A stretch of 64,000 nt of DNA. Origin: Sialis fuliginosa (Eukaryota > Arthropoda > Insecta > Megaloptera > Sialidae). The notes under the pieces are model-generated. The model searched no databases and had not been told where the DNA came from. It saw nothing but the letters and a program-made list of their open reading frames with translations. The stretch covers positions 496,001-560,000 of the forward strand of contig OY540816.1 in NCBI GenBank assembly GCA_961205875.1, written 5' to 3'. The position numbers and the translations under genes were made by a program. How positions within the stretch are numbered: position 1 is the first letter of the stretch; each line of letters begins with the position of its first letter. Of the stretch, positions 12,201 through 20,756 are shown one piece after another.

Positions 12201-15200
12201 TTTTTTTTATGTTAGTTTGAAAAATGCCTAAGATTTTGGCTTCTAGACCAGAATACCCCCTTAATAGGGTTTTCTCGGAACCCTAAAAAATGGTGATTGC
12301 CCTCAAAATACATTGTATTTTCTTATTTTTTAAATTTTATTAATTTTTTTTCTAGTTAACTATGTACAGAGGATCATAATAAAATTACCTCTGATGAGTC
12401 ATAAGTACCTCTATAATATATTTCAAGCACCATCAAATTCGACTGACAGATTATCAAAAAAAAAATATTTTTTTGAAAACTGTAAACTTCTGGAAGTTAA
12501 TATTTGGGCAGGTTGAATGTTAAATAGAATGTGACTTAATCAGCCAAATCCATGTAAAGGTATGTTTTGCATGTTTATCCTTTATAATAGTACCAAATGA
12601 ATAAGTTGATATACGTTATTCATGAAAGATATATGAATTATAAGCACTTACATATATAGAAGCACACTCTGCCAGTTGATCTGCATAGTTATATATTGAT
12701 TTCAAATGTATTTTACTTAAACATGTTCTACATTGATTTAGATCTAATTGTAAACTACTTTCAAAATTCTTCTGTTTTTCTGTAAAAATAAAATTTTTAT
12801 TATTTATTATCTAAATGTGTTCTTATAGTACGTCTGGTACGTAAAAAAAACCCTGCACTTTTTGATTGGGGTATGACACTTTCTGTGCTCATAGATAAGG
12901 TCAAAAGAATAATTTTCAGATAGGGAGCCACTTAAAAATCCGTGTAGAACACCATTATATCAGCTATTGAAGATGGCCCTCACCGTTTTTATTAAATTGG
13001 CTCAGCTCCTAGTCGTCTGATTTCAATTTTCTTTTGTTTGTTTTAAAGTTCTTATTGAGAAGATTATTTTTTGTCATTATCCATTTTTCTCTACATCTTA
13101 AGGGTTCACAACAATTTTCGAAAATCTGAAAATTTTACTTTTCTTACGAACTTAATTTTTATATAACTTTTTTATTGTGCCCAATATCATTTTTTTTACT
13201 CATATAAAAAAGAAAGACATTTTTTTCTGCGTTCCATTGATAACAAGATAATACTGTTTTAATTAACAACTTCTTTGGAAAAAGCGTGTTAAACTAAGAA
13301 AAATAGACTATTTTTGGATCATTCCATGTCAAGTTTACCTTTTATCATATGAAATTTTATGTTGGGATCAATTTTCTCATATGGCATAGTTAAAAAAATT
13401 GAAAATTCTATCATGGATGTCATTTAACTTTCTTATACAATAAAAAAATGTGCGTCAATCTACTTATATAAAACAAATAATTCTGGCTTGCTGATGGCAG
13501 ACATAAAAAAATTAATGGAACATAAACTATAGATAATAACGTTATCTGCGTTTTTTGTTATAAACATTTCATTCTATTATAAACTTTTTCAAATAAAGTG
13601 GAAAAAAATTAAAAATATAATAAAAAAGATTATTTTTTTAATTGGTAAGAGATACAAAAAAAATTATGAAACATAAACTATAGAAAATAACATACTCTAC
13701 AACTTTTATTTCAATGATTTATTTCTGCTTTAAACCATTTCAAATATAATTGAAAAAAATCGATTATAACCTCAAAAACTTTTTTTGGGAGAAAATAAAC
13801 ATAACATAAATTATAAATAATAATATTCTAAACAAATTTTAAAACATTTTTTTTCAACACGTACCGTTTCAGAAATAATTTGAATAATTATAAAAATTAC
13901 AAGAGTAAACATCAGTTTCCGGTTTTAAAAACAACAGATTTTCTTTCTTAAAACAAATTAATCCTAAATATAAAATTTTACCCCTCTATGTAATGTCATT
14001 TTTGAGTTTCAGCGTTTACAGACAAACAGATACACAGACAGACAGACAGACAGACATGATGATAAAAATAGTCAGAATTGTTTCAGGGAAGGTATAAATG
14101 TACATTTCCATCAAAATCTCGAATCCGAGAAACCAATACAGGTAAACTTGACATGGAATGATCCAAAAATAGTCTATTTTTCTTAGTTTAACACGCTATT
14201 TCCAAAGAAGTTGTTAATTAAAACAGTATTATCTTGTTATCAATGGAAAGCAGAAAAAAATATCTTTCTTTTTTATATGAGGTAAAAAAAATGATATTGG
14301 GCACAATAAAAAAGTTATATAACAATGAAGTTCGTAAGAAAAGTGAAATCTTCAGATTTCGGAGAATTGTGGGGAACCTTTAATATTTCGAGAAAAATGA
14401 ATAATGATAAAAAATAATTTTCTTAATAAGAACTTTAAAATAAACAAAAGAAAATTAAAATCGGATGACTAGAAGCTGAGATACAGCCAATTTAATAAAA
14501 ACGGTGGGGGCCATCTTTAATAGCTGATATAACAGTGTTCTACACGGATGGCTTCCTATCTGAAAATTTTTCTTTTGACCTTATATATGACCACCGAAAG
14601 TTGCATACCCCAATCAAAAAGTGCAGCTTTTTGGCTTTATTTTCCACAAACTAGACGTACTATTATCTATGGATAAAATACAAACATTTTTGAGGGACAA
14701 AATACACAACATATCAAAAATTCAATCAATTTAGTGGAAGGCAGTTTCCCATAAGGATATTGCAGGGTCCTTTTCAATTAAATAATTTGGAGCACTAAAA
14801 CAATATTTAACCGGTTTCATATATATGGGTCCAATAAATTCACGTTTGTTTAAAAAAACCCATAATGAAAACTTAAAGATAAATAAAAGATAACCTAAGT
14901 GATGTTGATTAATTTATGTTTCAGTAAATATGGAGAGTCTGGAGGTCCCCTGTCAAAAATTCTGAAAATCACGTGTTGATGTGTTAGAATAGAGTAGATT
15001 ATGCTGTATCTATGTTAATATATTATTTAGTGCATAGATGTAGGTTTTTTTTAACACATTGCTTTAATTAATGAATAATGTCCGTAATTCTGTACTAGTA
15101 TGTATGGATTAGCTATGGAATTTAGAGCAGTGAGACTTCAACTAATTGTAACACAGTTGGCATCTTTCACCGTACAAAATAATTTTCATAATATCACCAC

Positions 15201-16222
15201 TGTTTTAATACCGTTGGTATTTACCTACAACGCGTGCACAAAACTTGTCAAAGTCTTCAACAAATTCTAAAAGAACTGTCATAAGTTTGATATCTCATTT
15301 GAAAGTGCTTGCTGGCTAGCAAATTTTGCTAGCTCCTTTATAATACTGGACAGAAGAGAAATTATCCAAGATATATCAATGTAATGTATTGTAAATAAAT
15401 TAGAAATAAATGTTTGAAGCAAATATATTTAATATGTTTTTATAAAATGGCAACAATCAAATCACCCGATTGAAAAATTTAGTGTTGTAGTATTTCGATC
15501 TGTTAACAGAAATTCATAAACCTAACCTAACCTACTGAAACTAGTAGGACTACTCTAACTTAAACTAAATTCGTATAACACAGCTTTATAAAATGCGTCG
15601 CTTTATAAAATGCGTATAATCTAATCACGCATGCACGTCAACTCTATTCTGAATAACTATATACGTGATTTTTCACAAATCTGACAGTGGACCATCAAAC
15701 TCTCTGTATTAGCCTACGTTTCAATTATTTGAATTTACCTTTCTGATTTCCTGACAGATCATCACAAATAGATACAAGTACTTGACAATCATCTGTAATA
15801 TCACATTCTATTGGTTTATTTTCATTTATTTGTACATTTGTGTTGTATATTCTATCTTTCACATAATTAAAACTTTCTGTTGAATCATTAAAACTTGAAG
15901 AAATACTACGTTTTAAATAGTCATGATCCTCAATAGTTTGTCCTGTGTAATTAAGAATATTTGGCAAATTCAATGTTGGCACTGCATCCAAATTCAATTT
16001 AATTCTTTCGGATGTTCTATATTGTGATTCATGGAAATGATCTTGACATACCAATTTACATTTCAGTTGATTTTCTGTAATTTTGTGTAACTCAGTATTT
16101 CCTATATTTCTTAACCATAATTTTCGTAATTCTGGTTTGCTAGTTAAACTGAAAAATCTAAGATCTGGATTGTCTTTAGAATTATTTTTACAAGTTAAAA
16201 CTACACAATTTTTAATCGCCAT
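71..16222 (-). CDS. THAP-ZAD-C2H2 zinc finger gene (partial at left edge)
   Basis: Gene-level entry. Coding exons in transcript order are 16222-15739, 12779-12652, 10168-9838, 8528-8354, 7055-6730 and 4784-4619; a possible further exon is 245-71. The first six give 1610 coding bases (536 codons plus 2) with no stop, and every GT/AG junction is phase-matched (1, 0, 1, 2, 1). The product starts with a THAP finger (residues about 1-90), then an acidic linker, a ZAD domain (about 178-250) and at least six C2H2 fingers. THAP and C2H2 fingers bind DNA and ZAD domains dimerise, so a nuclear transcription factor or chromatin protein is the natural inference; targets are unknown. Introns are filled with foldback elements. 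The 3' end is outside the window. The join of THAP to ZAD rests on frame and phase only, not on transcript data. Confidence 0.8.
246..515. other. Intronic AT-rich stretch with scattered TTTGTACC motifs
   Basis: Follows the exon acceptor. The start resembles the intron next to 8354-8528, showing that the exon duplication includes flanking intron. From about 414 the sequence has short repeats of the type GTTTGTACC that continue into the next inverted repeat. No coding potential recognised. Confidence 0.5.
516..1252. mobile_element. Foldback element with GTTTGTACC motifs
   Basis: Arms of about 350 bases: GTGAACGGCATCAGC at 516 returns as its near reverse complement ending at 1252, and the block CACTCACACATGATAAAC near 1093 mirrors that near 675. 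The centre is near 870. No protein remains. Confidence 0.7.
1253..1788. other. No gene or clear element
   Basis: AT-rich sequence. I see no exon, no inverted repeat longer than a few bases and no recognised repeat family. Confidence 0.4.
1789..2613. mobile_element. Full-length palindromic element, CAGGGTG-ended family
   Basis: Starts TATA/CAGGGTG and ends CACCCTG/TATA. Left arm (ATCAACGCAGTCAAATATCT near 1803) and right arm (near 2581) are complementary almost to the centre at about 2195. A second copy is at 33974-34606. The flanking TATA suggests a TA-type target. Short open frames inside are by-products of the palindrome. Confidence 0.8.
2655..3052. mobile_element. Half copy of the 45722-46563 foldback family
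   Basis: The block containing AACGTTAAACTTAGTTAGTT and GTCGCGGACA matches the right half of the element at 45722-46563, ending in AGCCTGGACTA. The left half is missing, so this is a truncated copy. Confidence 0.65.
3053..3993. other. Repeat remnants, no gene
   Basis: About 3060-3210 is similar to 5816-5960 and 6350-6500 (ATATATTTGCTTTT, an AGAGCGTCTCCCCCC tract, CTAAACTATCAAT). The rest to 3993 is AT-rich with no recognised feature. Confidence 0.45.
3994..4348. mobile_element. hAT-like miniature element, CAGGGCTTCGAACC ends
   Basis: Terminal repeats CAGGGCTTCGAACC and GGTTCGAAGCCCTG extend into a palindrome rich in TTTCGGTT. An 8-base target duplication CTTAAAAT flanks both ends perfectly, as expected for hAT transposition. 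Other copies are at 17943, 21307 (one end only) and 43783. Confidence 0.85.
4619..4784 (-). CDS. C2H2 zinc finger exon
   Basis: A 166-base exon, phase 1 in and phase 2 out, acceptor TTTATAG and donor AG/GTAAAA. It completes the finger begun by CHLCG in 6730-7055 (KQFVGRSKYMRHMNTH), encodes a whole finger (CQICGRPFRS...H-x3-H) and ends in CPVCPD, the start of another finger. It is an older duplicate of 8354-8528: same architecture and phases but clearly diverged residues. Confidence 0.8.
4996..5723. repeat. Dispersed repeat, about 700 bases, complete copy
   Basis: Runs from ACATCTGCCAAGTAAATGC to GCGAGGAAGCAAAA. Copies are at 10268-11165 (truncated and interrupted), 17355-17495 (3' part) and 52240-52946 (whole, inserted in another element, which fixes its limits). 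It includes a GGACAGACGGACGGACAGAC tract and an AAGTGTTTGTCTTGACGTG block. No coding frame and no inverted ends, so SINE-like or Helitron-like origin is possible but unproven. Confidence 0.65.
5211..5290. repeat. 20-base tandem repeat, four units
   Basis: Unit TCAAAATGACATTTAAAACG with one to three changes per copy (AAAGTGAC, CAATATGAC variants). It is an insertion or expansion particular to this copy of the dispersed repeat; the copy at 52240 lacks it. Confidence 0.75.
5748..5824. repeat. Two adjacent perfect hairpins
   Basis: TAATCTAGCTATAGCTAGATTA at 5748-5769 is self-complementary over 22 bases (written as two halves TAATCTAGCTA / TAGCTAGATTA). At 5776-5824, AATCCAGAATGTAGC pairs with its exact reverse complement around AGTATACT. 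Confidence 0.7.
5825..6729. repeat. Remnants of two repeat families
   Basis: About 5825-5960 and 6350-6500 are diverged copies of the segment near 3060-3210. About 5980-6345 is a diverged copy of one arm of the foldback element at 62042-63224 (GAACCCAATGTGATACAG, GGACCAGGGGTGTATTGGG). No gene. Confidence 0.55.
6730..7055 (-). CDS. C2H2 zinc finger exon with acidic linker
   Basis: A 326-base exon, phase 2 in and phase 1 out. It completes the finger begun by CPICPE (F-x5-L-x2-H then His after four), carries a whole finger (CSFCGCKY...H-x4-H), then an acidic Asn/Glu-rich linker, and ends in CHLCG at the donor TGTG/GTGAGT. The linker (…NINVSKEQTENTINIIENQD) parallels the one in 9838-10168 (…NINISIEQIENINNITENQD). 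An open frame continues upstream of the acceptor at 7056-7057 but that part is intron. Confidence 0.8.
7271..7938. mobile_element. Foldback element
   Basis: GTATATAAAGTTAATTAAGC at the left and its complement CTGCTTAACTTTATATAC at the right, with TTTTAGCAGGATC and TTTTGTCACTTTTTTGTCGC mirrored inside. It lies within an intron of the THAP-ZAD gene. Similar words (TAATAAGTGATG and TAATAAGTAATG) flank both ends. Confidence 0.75.
8354..8528 (-). CDS. C2H2 zinc finger exon (fingers 1-3)
   Basis: A 175-base exon, phase 1 in and phase 2 out, with acceptor TTTACAG and donor AG/GTAAG. It completes the finger begun by CHLCG (two His spaced by three), carries one whole finger (CHICGKRFTY...H-x3-H) and starts a third (CPICPE). 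The splice sites sit inside fingers, so fingers form only in the spliced product. The exon is nearly identical to 71-245. Confidence 0.82.
8641..9742. mobile_element. Nested foldback element
   Basis: Outer arms: GTAAGTGGCCTAAGTCCACT near 8655 and TGGACTTAGGCCACTT near 9710. An inner palindrome (about 8709-9351: GTACAAAAGTTTTAGGATTT and its complement) belongs to the family at 30502-31083. It lies between the exons at 8354 and 9838. Confidence 0.72.
9752..9798. mobile_element. Right-end fragment of the 42292-42665 hAT family
   Basis: GTGATTGATCATCCT, a C tract and CTATCTACGCCACTG match the right end of the intact element at 42292-42665. No left end nearby. Confidence 0.6.
9838..10168 (-). CDS. 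ZAD C-terminal half, acidic linker and first half of a C2H2 finger
   Basis: A 331-base exon, phase 0 in and phase 1 out. It opens with VHATDEFPKKICKVC, giving the second ZAD Cys pair (C216, C219), then the ZAD helix (FRKQCENSEQAF). An Asn/Ile/Glu-rich linker follows. It ends in CHLCG, the first zinc pair of a C2H2 finger cut exactly after the second Cys by the donor TGTG/GTGAGT. The linker and CHLCG end resemble those of the exon at 6730-7055, which shows that the two are duplicates. Confidence 0.82.
10268..11165. repeat. Dispersed repeat copy split by a foldback insertion
   Basis: Left part ACATCTGCCAAATAAATGC at about 10273 and right part GTTCGAAATTTTTCTT at 11081 are contiguous in the copies at 4996 and 52240. 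The repeat then stops near 11160, abutting another foldback element. Confidence 0.7.
10426..11080. mobile_element. TA-target foldback element with an empty site elsewhere
   Basis: TAGTAGCGTCGA and TCGACGCTACTA form the ends and the arms run to near 10755. The host repeat reads TCTTA/GTTCG at its uninterrupted copies, so the insertion duplicated TA. No protein remains. Confidence 0.8.
11161..12587. mobile_element. Foldback element hosting nested elements
   Basis: GTATGCAAAACATGCCTTTAC near 11177 (split as GTATGCAAAACAT and GCCTTTAC) mirrors GTAAAGGTATGTTTTGCAT near 12553. TTTAACATTCAACCTG near 11238 mirrors CAGGTTGAATGTTAAA near 12509. It holds a smaller hairpin (11366-11485, CCCCTAGACCCCACATTTTC) and the TTAA element below. 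Confidence 0.72.
11562..12260. mobile_element. piggyBac-like miniature element, TTAA target
   Basis: Ends GGGGGTATTCTGGTCTAGA and TCTAGACCAGAATACCCCC, flanked on both sides by TTAA (11558-11561 and 12261-12264), the diagnostic target of piggyBac transposases. Body palindromic and non-coding. Confidence 0.8.
12652..12779 (-). CDS. ZAD domain exon, N-terminal half
   Basis: A 128-base exon between acceptor TTTTTACAG and donor TAT/GTAAGT. It enters in phase 1, completing the split codon left by the THAP exon, and leaves in phase 0. It encodes residues 162-204, including CRTCLS with the first zinc-binding Cys pair of a ZAD domain (C178 and C181). It is too short to stand out as an open frame. Foldback elements lie close on both sides (one begins 46 bases beyond the acceptor, one ends 65 bases past the donor). 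Confidence 0.8.
12825..14663. mobile_element. 1.8-kb foldback element
   Basis: ATAGTACGTCT at the left and AGACGTACTAT at the right. TGGATCATTCCATGTCAAGT near 13315 mirrors ACTTGACATGGAATGATCCA near 14144. The centre is near 13750. It includes a GACA tract at 14037-14056. Its left end is 46 bases from the splice acceptor of the exon at 12652-12779. Confidence 0.75.
14664..15738. other. Intron with a TCCAGTATTATAAAGG-family copy
   Basis: About 15095-15350 is the reverse complement of most of the element at 25391-25682, retaining one end (GCTAGCTCCTTTATAATACTGGAC at about 15330, quoted here as GCTAGCTCC/TTTATAATACTGGAC). The rest shows nothing recognisable; a short CCTAACCTAACCTAC run is at about 15520. 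Confidence 0.55.
15739..16222 (-). CDS. THAP domain, first coding exon
   Basis: Encodes residues 1-161 from the ATG at 16222. The THAP C2CH signature is complete: C6 and C11, W36, C59-x2-H62, and the closing AVPTLNLP block at residues 80-87, which matches the family's AVPTIF motif. The rest (about 90-161) is a polar linker rich in Asp, Asn and Ser. The donor is AAAG/GTAAAT at 15739/15738, leaving one base of a codon. The start is chosen because the THAP fold begins within a few residues of the protein terminus (MAIKNC). THAP fingers are sequence-specific DNA-binding zinc modules also found in P-element transposases, but no transposase domain follows here. Confidence 0.85.
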
Positions 16223-16774
16223 GTTTATCTTTGTGTTTTATATATTTATTATTTAACGCTAAACATTAATAACATATTTTTTTGACAGATGTCGTTATCA
16301 ATATCCTGGGTCCCTCTAGGGTGCGTTCCATTTGGTACTCACCACGATCGTAACGTTACGAGTGCCAAATGGGCCAAATGGAACGCACCCCTAGTAGTCA
16401 ATTTTTTATAAGAAAAAGATAGACATAACGGGATTCATTTGTTTTAAGTAAGACACAAAATCTTTAAAATTCTACCATAATTTCACATTATGATAAGTTT
16501 CGTAACTGTTATATCGACCGAATTAAGTAAAGATTTAAATAATTTTTTAATACGCGGTTTTAAAAAGATAAACTAGATATGTAAAAACGTTCAAAAAATC
16601 TATGTCAGTATATTTTTTTGTTTACCAATTGATGTTACTCTTAAGATAATTATTAATTCGTTGCTTACTAACTTACTATACTAACTATTCTCATCTTGTA
16701 TCCTTATAACATAACCAAACATTTTTTTGTAATATATAAAATTTCATTTTATATATTATTAGATAATAATAATC
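16223..16774. promoter_or_regulatory. Divergent promoter region between the THAP-ZAD and ZNF839-like genes
   Basis: The 552 bases separating the two start codons must hold the 5' UTRs and promoters of both genes. The sequence is AT-rich, and I could not assign a TATA box or start site. A small transposon-like hairpin (16316-16394) lies inside, nearer to the THAP-ZAD side. Confidence 0.55.
16316..16394. mobile_element. 79-base miniature inverted repeat in the divergent promoter
   Basis: Arms GGGTGCGTTCCATTTGG and CCAAATGGAACGCACCC with an inner palindrome CGTAACGTTACG. Ends of the GGGTGCGTTCCATTTGG type are known from hAT-like miniature elements, but a clean 8-base duplication is not seen. 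It is the most GC-rich part of the promoter region. Confidence 0.65.
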
Positions 16775-16957
16775 ATGGAAAATACACAAATACTACAAAA
16801 AAAGCTGATGCCGTTAAGCCATAATGGTAATGTGGATGGAAGCGTAGATATATTACAACGGGCATTAGCTGAAACTACAGATTTTGAAAGTGACAGTACT
16901 GTACATTCAGTTGATCCACAAACTTTAGACAATAATACACTTTTTAATATACTACAG
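16775..16957 (+). CDS. ZNF839-like gene, exon 1
   Basis: Encodes residues 1-61, ending NTLFNILQ at donor CAG/GTTAGT, phase 0. It contains Asp/Ser-rich sequence without a domain. The ATG at 16775 is the first in frame after an AT-rich leader. Confidence 0.78.
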
Positions 16958-19900
16958 GTTAGTTATGATTATCAATTAGGTTATTTATTGTTTTAGCCTG
17001 CAATTATTTCGTGCTGAATCTCTTATGTCTCATTGTCGGATAACTTACCGTCCAGTTATTGTCAATGTCTATATATATATATTGTTGTGGCGGAGATTGA
17101 TTCTCTGTTTTTAACCTAACTGACACAAAACTAATCAACTCGATTTCGCCCCAATAGATTGCCCTAACCAAGGACAGTTAACATGTATATTATTAGAGCA
17201 TCAACTCGATTCTGAATTACTATTTACGTGATTATTGATAAATCTGACAACGAACAACCATACACTTCGTATTAGCCTATACTTTGACAGCTGGAACATA
17301 GACTGTGATTATATTAGATCTCTTAAGACATAAAAAAATATTATATAAAATATAATATACATGGACGGACAGACAGACAGACACGGAACAAAAAGTGTTT
17401 GTCTTGACGTGAAACGGAAAGATCAATTTAAAATTTTAAAATCAGAGAACATTTTATTTGTCTTAATCTGAAACGATCACAAAGCTTCTCGTATATTAAT
17501 ATAAGATTTTTTTTAGAACGATCATATAACACACACAATCCAATTGACAGTTGAACAGGCAGCTGCACTGGGTCTGCATTTAGAAACAGAGAAAGAAGAA
17601 CTAATTGAGGACGAGCCTGAAATTATAGAAAACCCTACACCAATTCCAATAGTATTGAATAGTGGTGGTAATGTTGTTATACCTCCAACTGCAACTGAAT
17701 ATCTTAAACAGTTGAATATTAATGCAGATAAACCGCTTGGCACAACTGATAATCCAATACAACTTGTACAGCAAGGCAACACGTATCTTAGGTATTTTTC
17801 TTTTCTTTATAATCAATAACACTACTTTACGTTTACCCAAACATAAGTTTATACTGAATTCAATTTCTGTCAACCTCTTATCACAAACATTTATTGATCA
17901 CGTCAAGTTTTTTAAATATACCCAAATAAAGTTTTCATGGGTCAGGGCTTCGAACCAGAACTGAACCGAAAACCGGAAAAACCGTTATTTTTTGCCGGAA
18001 CGAAAACCGGAACAGAACCGAAATAAAAAAATCGGTTTTTACGGTTCAGTACATGTTAAAATACGCGCGTTAACATGATCTTATTTCCCACTTCAATTGT
18101 CCTTCGGACTATCATACAAGTAGGTACCTACCATAAAATATTCTAAATTATGGTAGAACATTTTTTTTTAATATAGATAATTTTTTTTTAATTAACCACT
18201 TGGAGCTGAACCGAAAAAACCGGAAAAACCGTTAGTTTTTGCGGAACGAAAACCGGAACCGTACAGAAATATATTTTTTTGCTCGAACCGGAACGAAAAC
18301 CGAAACGAAAAAAATAACGGTTCGAAGCCCGGGTTAAAACTGGTCAGTAAAATCAGTCAAAGTCAGTTTTTTCTAACACGGTCAGTTAAAGTTAGTTTTT
18401 TAGGAAAATGGTCAGTTTTGTCAGTTTTTTGGGTTTGGCACTTAAAGTTTTCACATCGGAGCCCTATTTATCGTGAAAAAACTCACTATTTGACTTCAAA
18501 ATGACATAATTACCGTGAAAAATATATTCAAATTATAAATAATGTTCTATTTTGTTTACTTATGTGTACTGTTTATTATAAACTTTTAGAATATATTTTA
18601 TGACATAATTGTAACGTGGATCTTGGCTTCTGGGTGTAAGCCGCGTCGGTTTGGTCGTGTTATCGGCCAATGTTTCGTCACACATTGCAGTGGACATCTT
18701 CAGGGCTCTTCTATCTTTTTGAGATCGCTAATGACGATTTTGACATTATCAATATTCAGAATGTCAAATACAAAATGGTGGACAAAATTGCAGAAGTTTC
18801 AAAAACTTTATTTAATGCGATTTGCGAAGTTTATTAGATAAATGATTACGATTTTGAAACATATAAGTCACCATCGGCCGTTCTGATTACTATCTCTCAG
18901 GTTGTATAATTGGAAACATTAAAAAGACCAAATAATCCAAAAAATTTCACTTGCATTTTCGACTATAAAAAAATAATAATCGCCCAAAAAAAATCCTTCA
19001 TTCATCTGGAGGACAATTATGTATAGAATAAGTGAAAAAAATTTCAAACCGATTGGCAAAGCCGTTCTCAAGTTACAGTGATCACCGACTTCGAAAACAT
19101 GGTTTCGAGAAAAATGCGTTTAAAGTTTTGAGTACTATTTGCATGCAGATAAAAATTTTATTTTGGAACTTACACTGAATCGTCTATGGACAGGACATTT
19201 GTCTGAAATTTTCAGAGAATAACTTTTGAAATATTCTACTTTGAGAAAATGCAAAAAAAAATTGATTTTTACAAAATTTTAACTGGGTCTGCCCCCTTAA
19301 TAAACTTTGCAAGTGGCGTTAAGTTAATTTTATTGAAATTTTGCCACCTTCGGTGATTGGCGCCTGCATGAAAATCATGCATCGTACCCACCTTCCTCCG
19401 GCAATAAATATAGCAGTATATAAAGTAATATATATTTTTACAGTGTTGCCCCCTTGGACAAACAACAGTTGAAAGAAATAGAATCAACACTTCATCAAAG
19501 AAATTCCGTAAAAGATTCTACAAAATCTCAAAGTGTATTTGATTCAAAAACCAATACAAGGATTGTTTACCGAACTGTGTATCCAGAAGATTTAGATCTA
19601 CAAATGCCCAAGAAAAATAAACGTGGACGTCCAAGAAAAAGCAATACAGTTGAAAGAATTCCATCTCCACCGCCAGTTGTAATTACTAAATCAGTACGGA
19701 CTAGATCAGGTAGAGTTACAAAACCACCAAAACATATGATAAACATCTTCCAAACCGATGATAACATTGCCGTACCTGAACAAGAAAAAGTAACAAAAAG
19801 TACAATAGAATTAAATGTAAATGAAACTGAAAAACAAGTTGAAATTATTTCTGATAAAGTTTTCGAACCTGCAAAACGTCCCAAAATTGTACTTTCCGAA

Positions 19901-20659
19901 CCTCCGATTCCCAAACGTAATGTGGCACAGCAATTCAGGTGTCCTACATGTAAAAAGGCATACTTAGGTTACGCTCGTATTGAAAAACATATTAAACTTA
20001 ATCCTGATCACGGGCCATTGACTATAAGGAGAAAGGTAACGCCATTATGGGAAACTGCAGTGAGAAATGCAAGAGTTGCTCAACCTGGTAGAAGAGTTTT
20101 AGCATTGTTAAATGACTTAAGTGCGTTGGTTAAGACTGTACAAAAAGAATGCACATCATTGTTACAGCCAGTCAGTTCTGACAACGAATCTAAGGTTGAA
20201 GTAGATGAATATTTATCATTATTATTAAATGTACCTGTTGGTTTTTATATAATAGATGAAAATCAGATTTTTGGAAAACAGTCAAAACCGATTAAAAAAA
20301 TAGCTGCTGTTAACAATGGTATTGAAAATAACGTAAATGAAATACTTAATCAGAATATAGTGGATCAAAATATAACTGAGCAAAATGGAATTGAGAATCA
20401 CCAAAGTGAAAATCTTGAAGAGCAATTATTAAATGTTAATATGGATTCAAATTCAGAATCAAATGAATTAATAATGCCGGTGGATACAGGACAAAGGAGT
20501 GTTTTAGATTCCAGTGGAGCTTCCGATGATATAATGAATGTTGATCAGTTGGTCAGTGAGAGATTGGAAAACATGACGGCTGCAGAATTAGCTCCACCGA
20601 TATCTAATTCGGCATTGGGACTTGATTTGATTGACTTGTTTCAGTTTAATCCTAGTTAG
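16775..20659 (+). CDS. ZNF839-like single C2H2 finger protein, 557 residues
   Basis: Gene-level entry: join of 16775-16957, 17517-17791 and 19444-20659, 1674 bases, complete from ATG to TAG with phases 0 and 2 at the junctions. The product is a polar, acidic protein with an AT-hook-like KRGRPRK (about 215-221), a basic RTRSGRVTKPPK stretch (about 238-249) and one C2H2-type finger: C319-x2-C322-x12-H335-x6-H342. The long His spacing, in the sequence HIKLNPDH, is typical of the ZNF839-like family. A nuclear, DNA-associated role is inferred. The upstream neighbour is divergent and also encodes a DNA-binding protein. Family assignment is from motif memory; the gene structure is firmer than the name. 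Confidence 0.82.
17355..17495. repeat. 3' fragment of the dispersed repeat in intron 1
   Basis: GGACGGACAGACAGACAGAC and AAGTGTTTGTCTTGACGTG to CTTCTCGTAT match 5563-5700. Confidence 0.7.
17517..17791 (+). CDS. ZNF839-like gene, exon 2
   Basis: A 275-base exon, acceptor TTTTTTTTAG/AACGAT and donor AG/GTATTT, phase 0 in and 2 out. The other AG at 17549-17550 would put the exon out of frame. It encodes NDHITHTIQLTVEQAAALGL followed by an acidic Pro/Ile-rich stretch. The intron just upstream ends with a fragment of the dispersed repeat (17355-17495), which comes within about 20 bases of the acceptor. Confidence 0.8.
17943..18332. mobile_element. hAT-like miniature element, CAGGGCTTCGAACC family, in intron 2
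   Basis: Same ends and body as 3994-4348 and 43783-44156. Flanking 8-base words (TCATGGGT, GTTAAAAC) do not match, so one end may have been rearranged. Confidence 0.75.
18333..19443. other. Remainder of intron 2
   Basis: Holds short GTCAGTTTT repeats (18340-18440), a GC-richer segment at 18615-18710 (GTGTAAGCCGCGTCGGTTTGG) that looks like a fragment of a retroelement, and a lone GGGTCTGCCCCCTTAA end near 19287 like a piggyBac-type terminus. No extra exon recognised. Confidence 0.4.
19444..20659 (+). CDS. ZNF839-like gene, last exon with the zinc finger
   Basis: Acceptor TTTTTACAG at 19435-19443, phase 2 in, completing a Ser codon. The exon carries the AT-hook-like motif, the C2H2-type finger, a conserved-looking block after it (RRKVTPLWETAVRNARVAQP) and an acidic Asn-rich tail ending in LDLIDLFQFNPS. 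The stop TAG is at 20657-20659. Confidence 0.88.
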
Positions 20660-20704
20660 TAGTTTAGTTGTTATAATTAAATATGTCGCTTGTTGAAAAG
20701 TATA

Positions 20705-20710
20705 AATAAA
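20705..20710 (+). terminator. Polyadenylation signal AATAAA of the ZNF839-like gene
   Basis: AATAAA 46 bases after the stop codon, followed by a T-rich stretch. The foldback element at 20757 begins just beyond. Confidence 0.65.
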
Positions 20711-20756
20711 ATATTTTTAATTTGTTACTCTTTCTTATAAAATCTGATTGTATCAA

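Noticed and set aside
15518-15535. CCTAACC repeats resembling insect telomere (TTAGG)
   Set aside because: Only about three imperfect units inside an intron; not telomeric.
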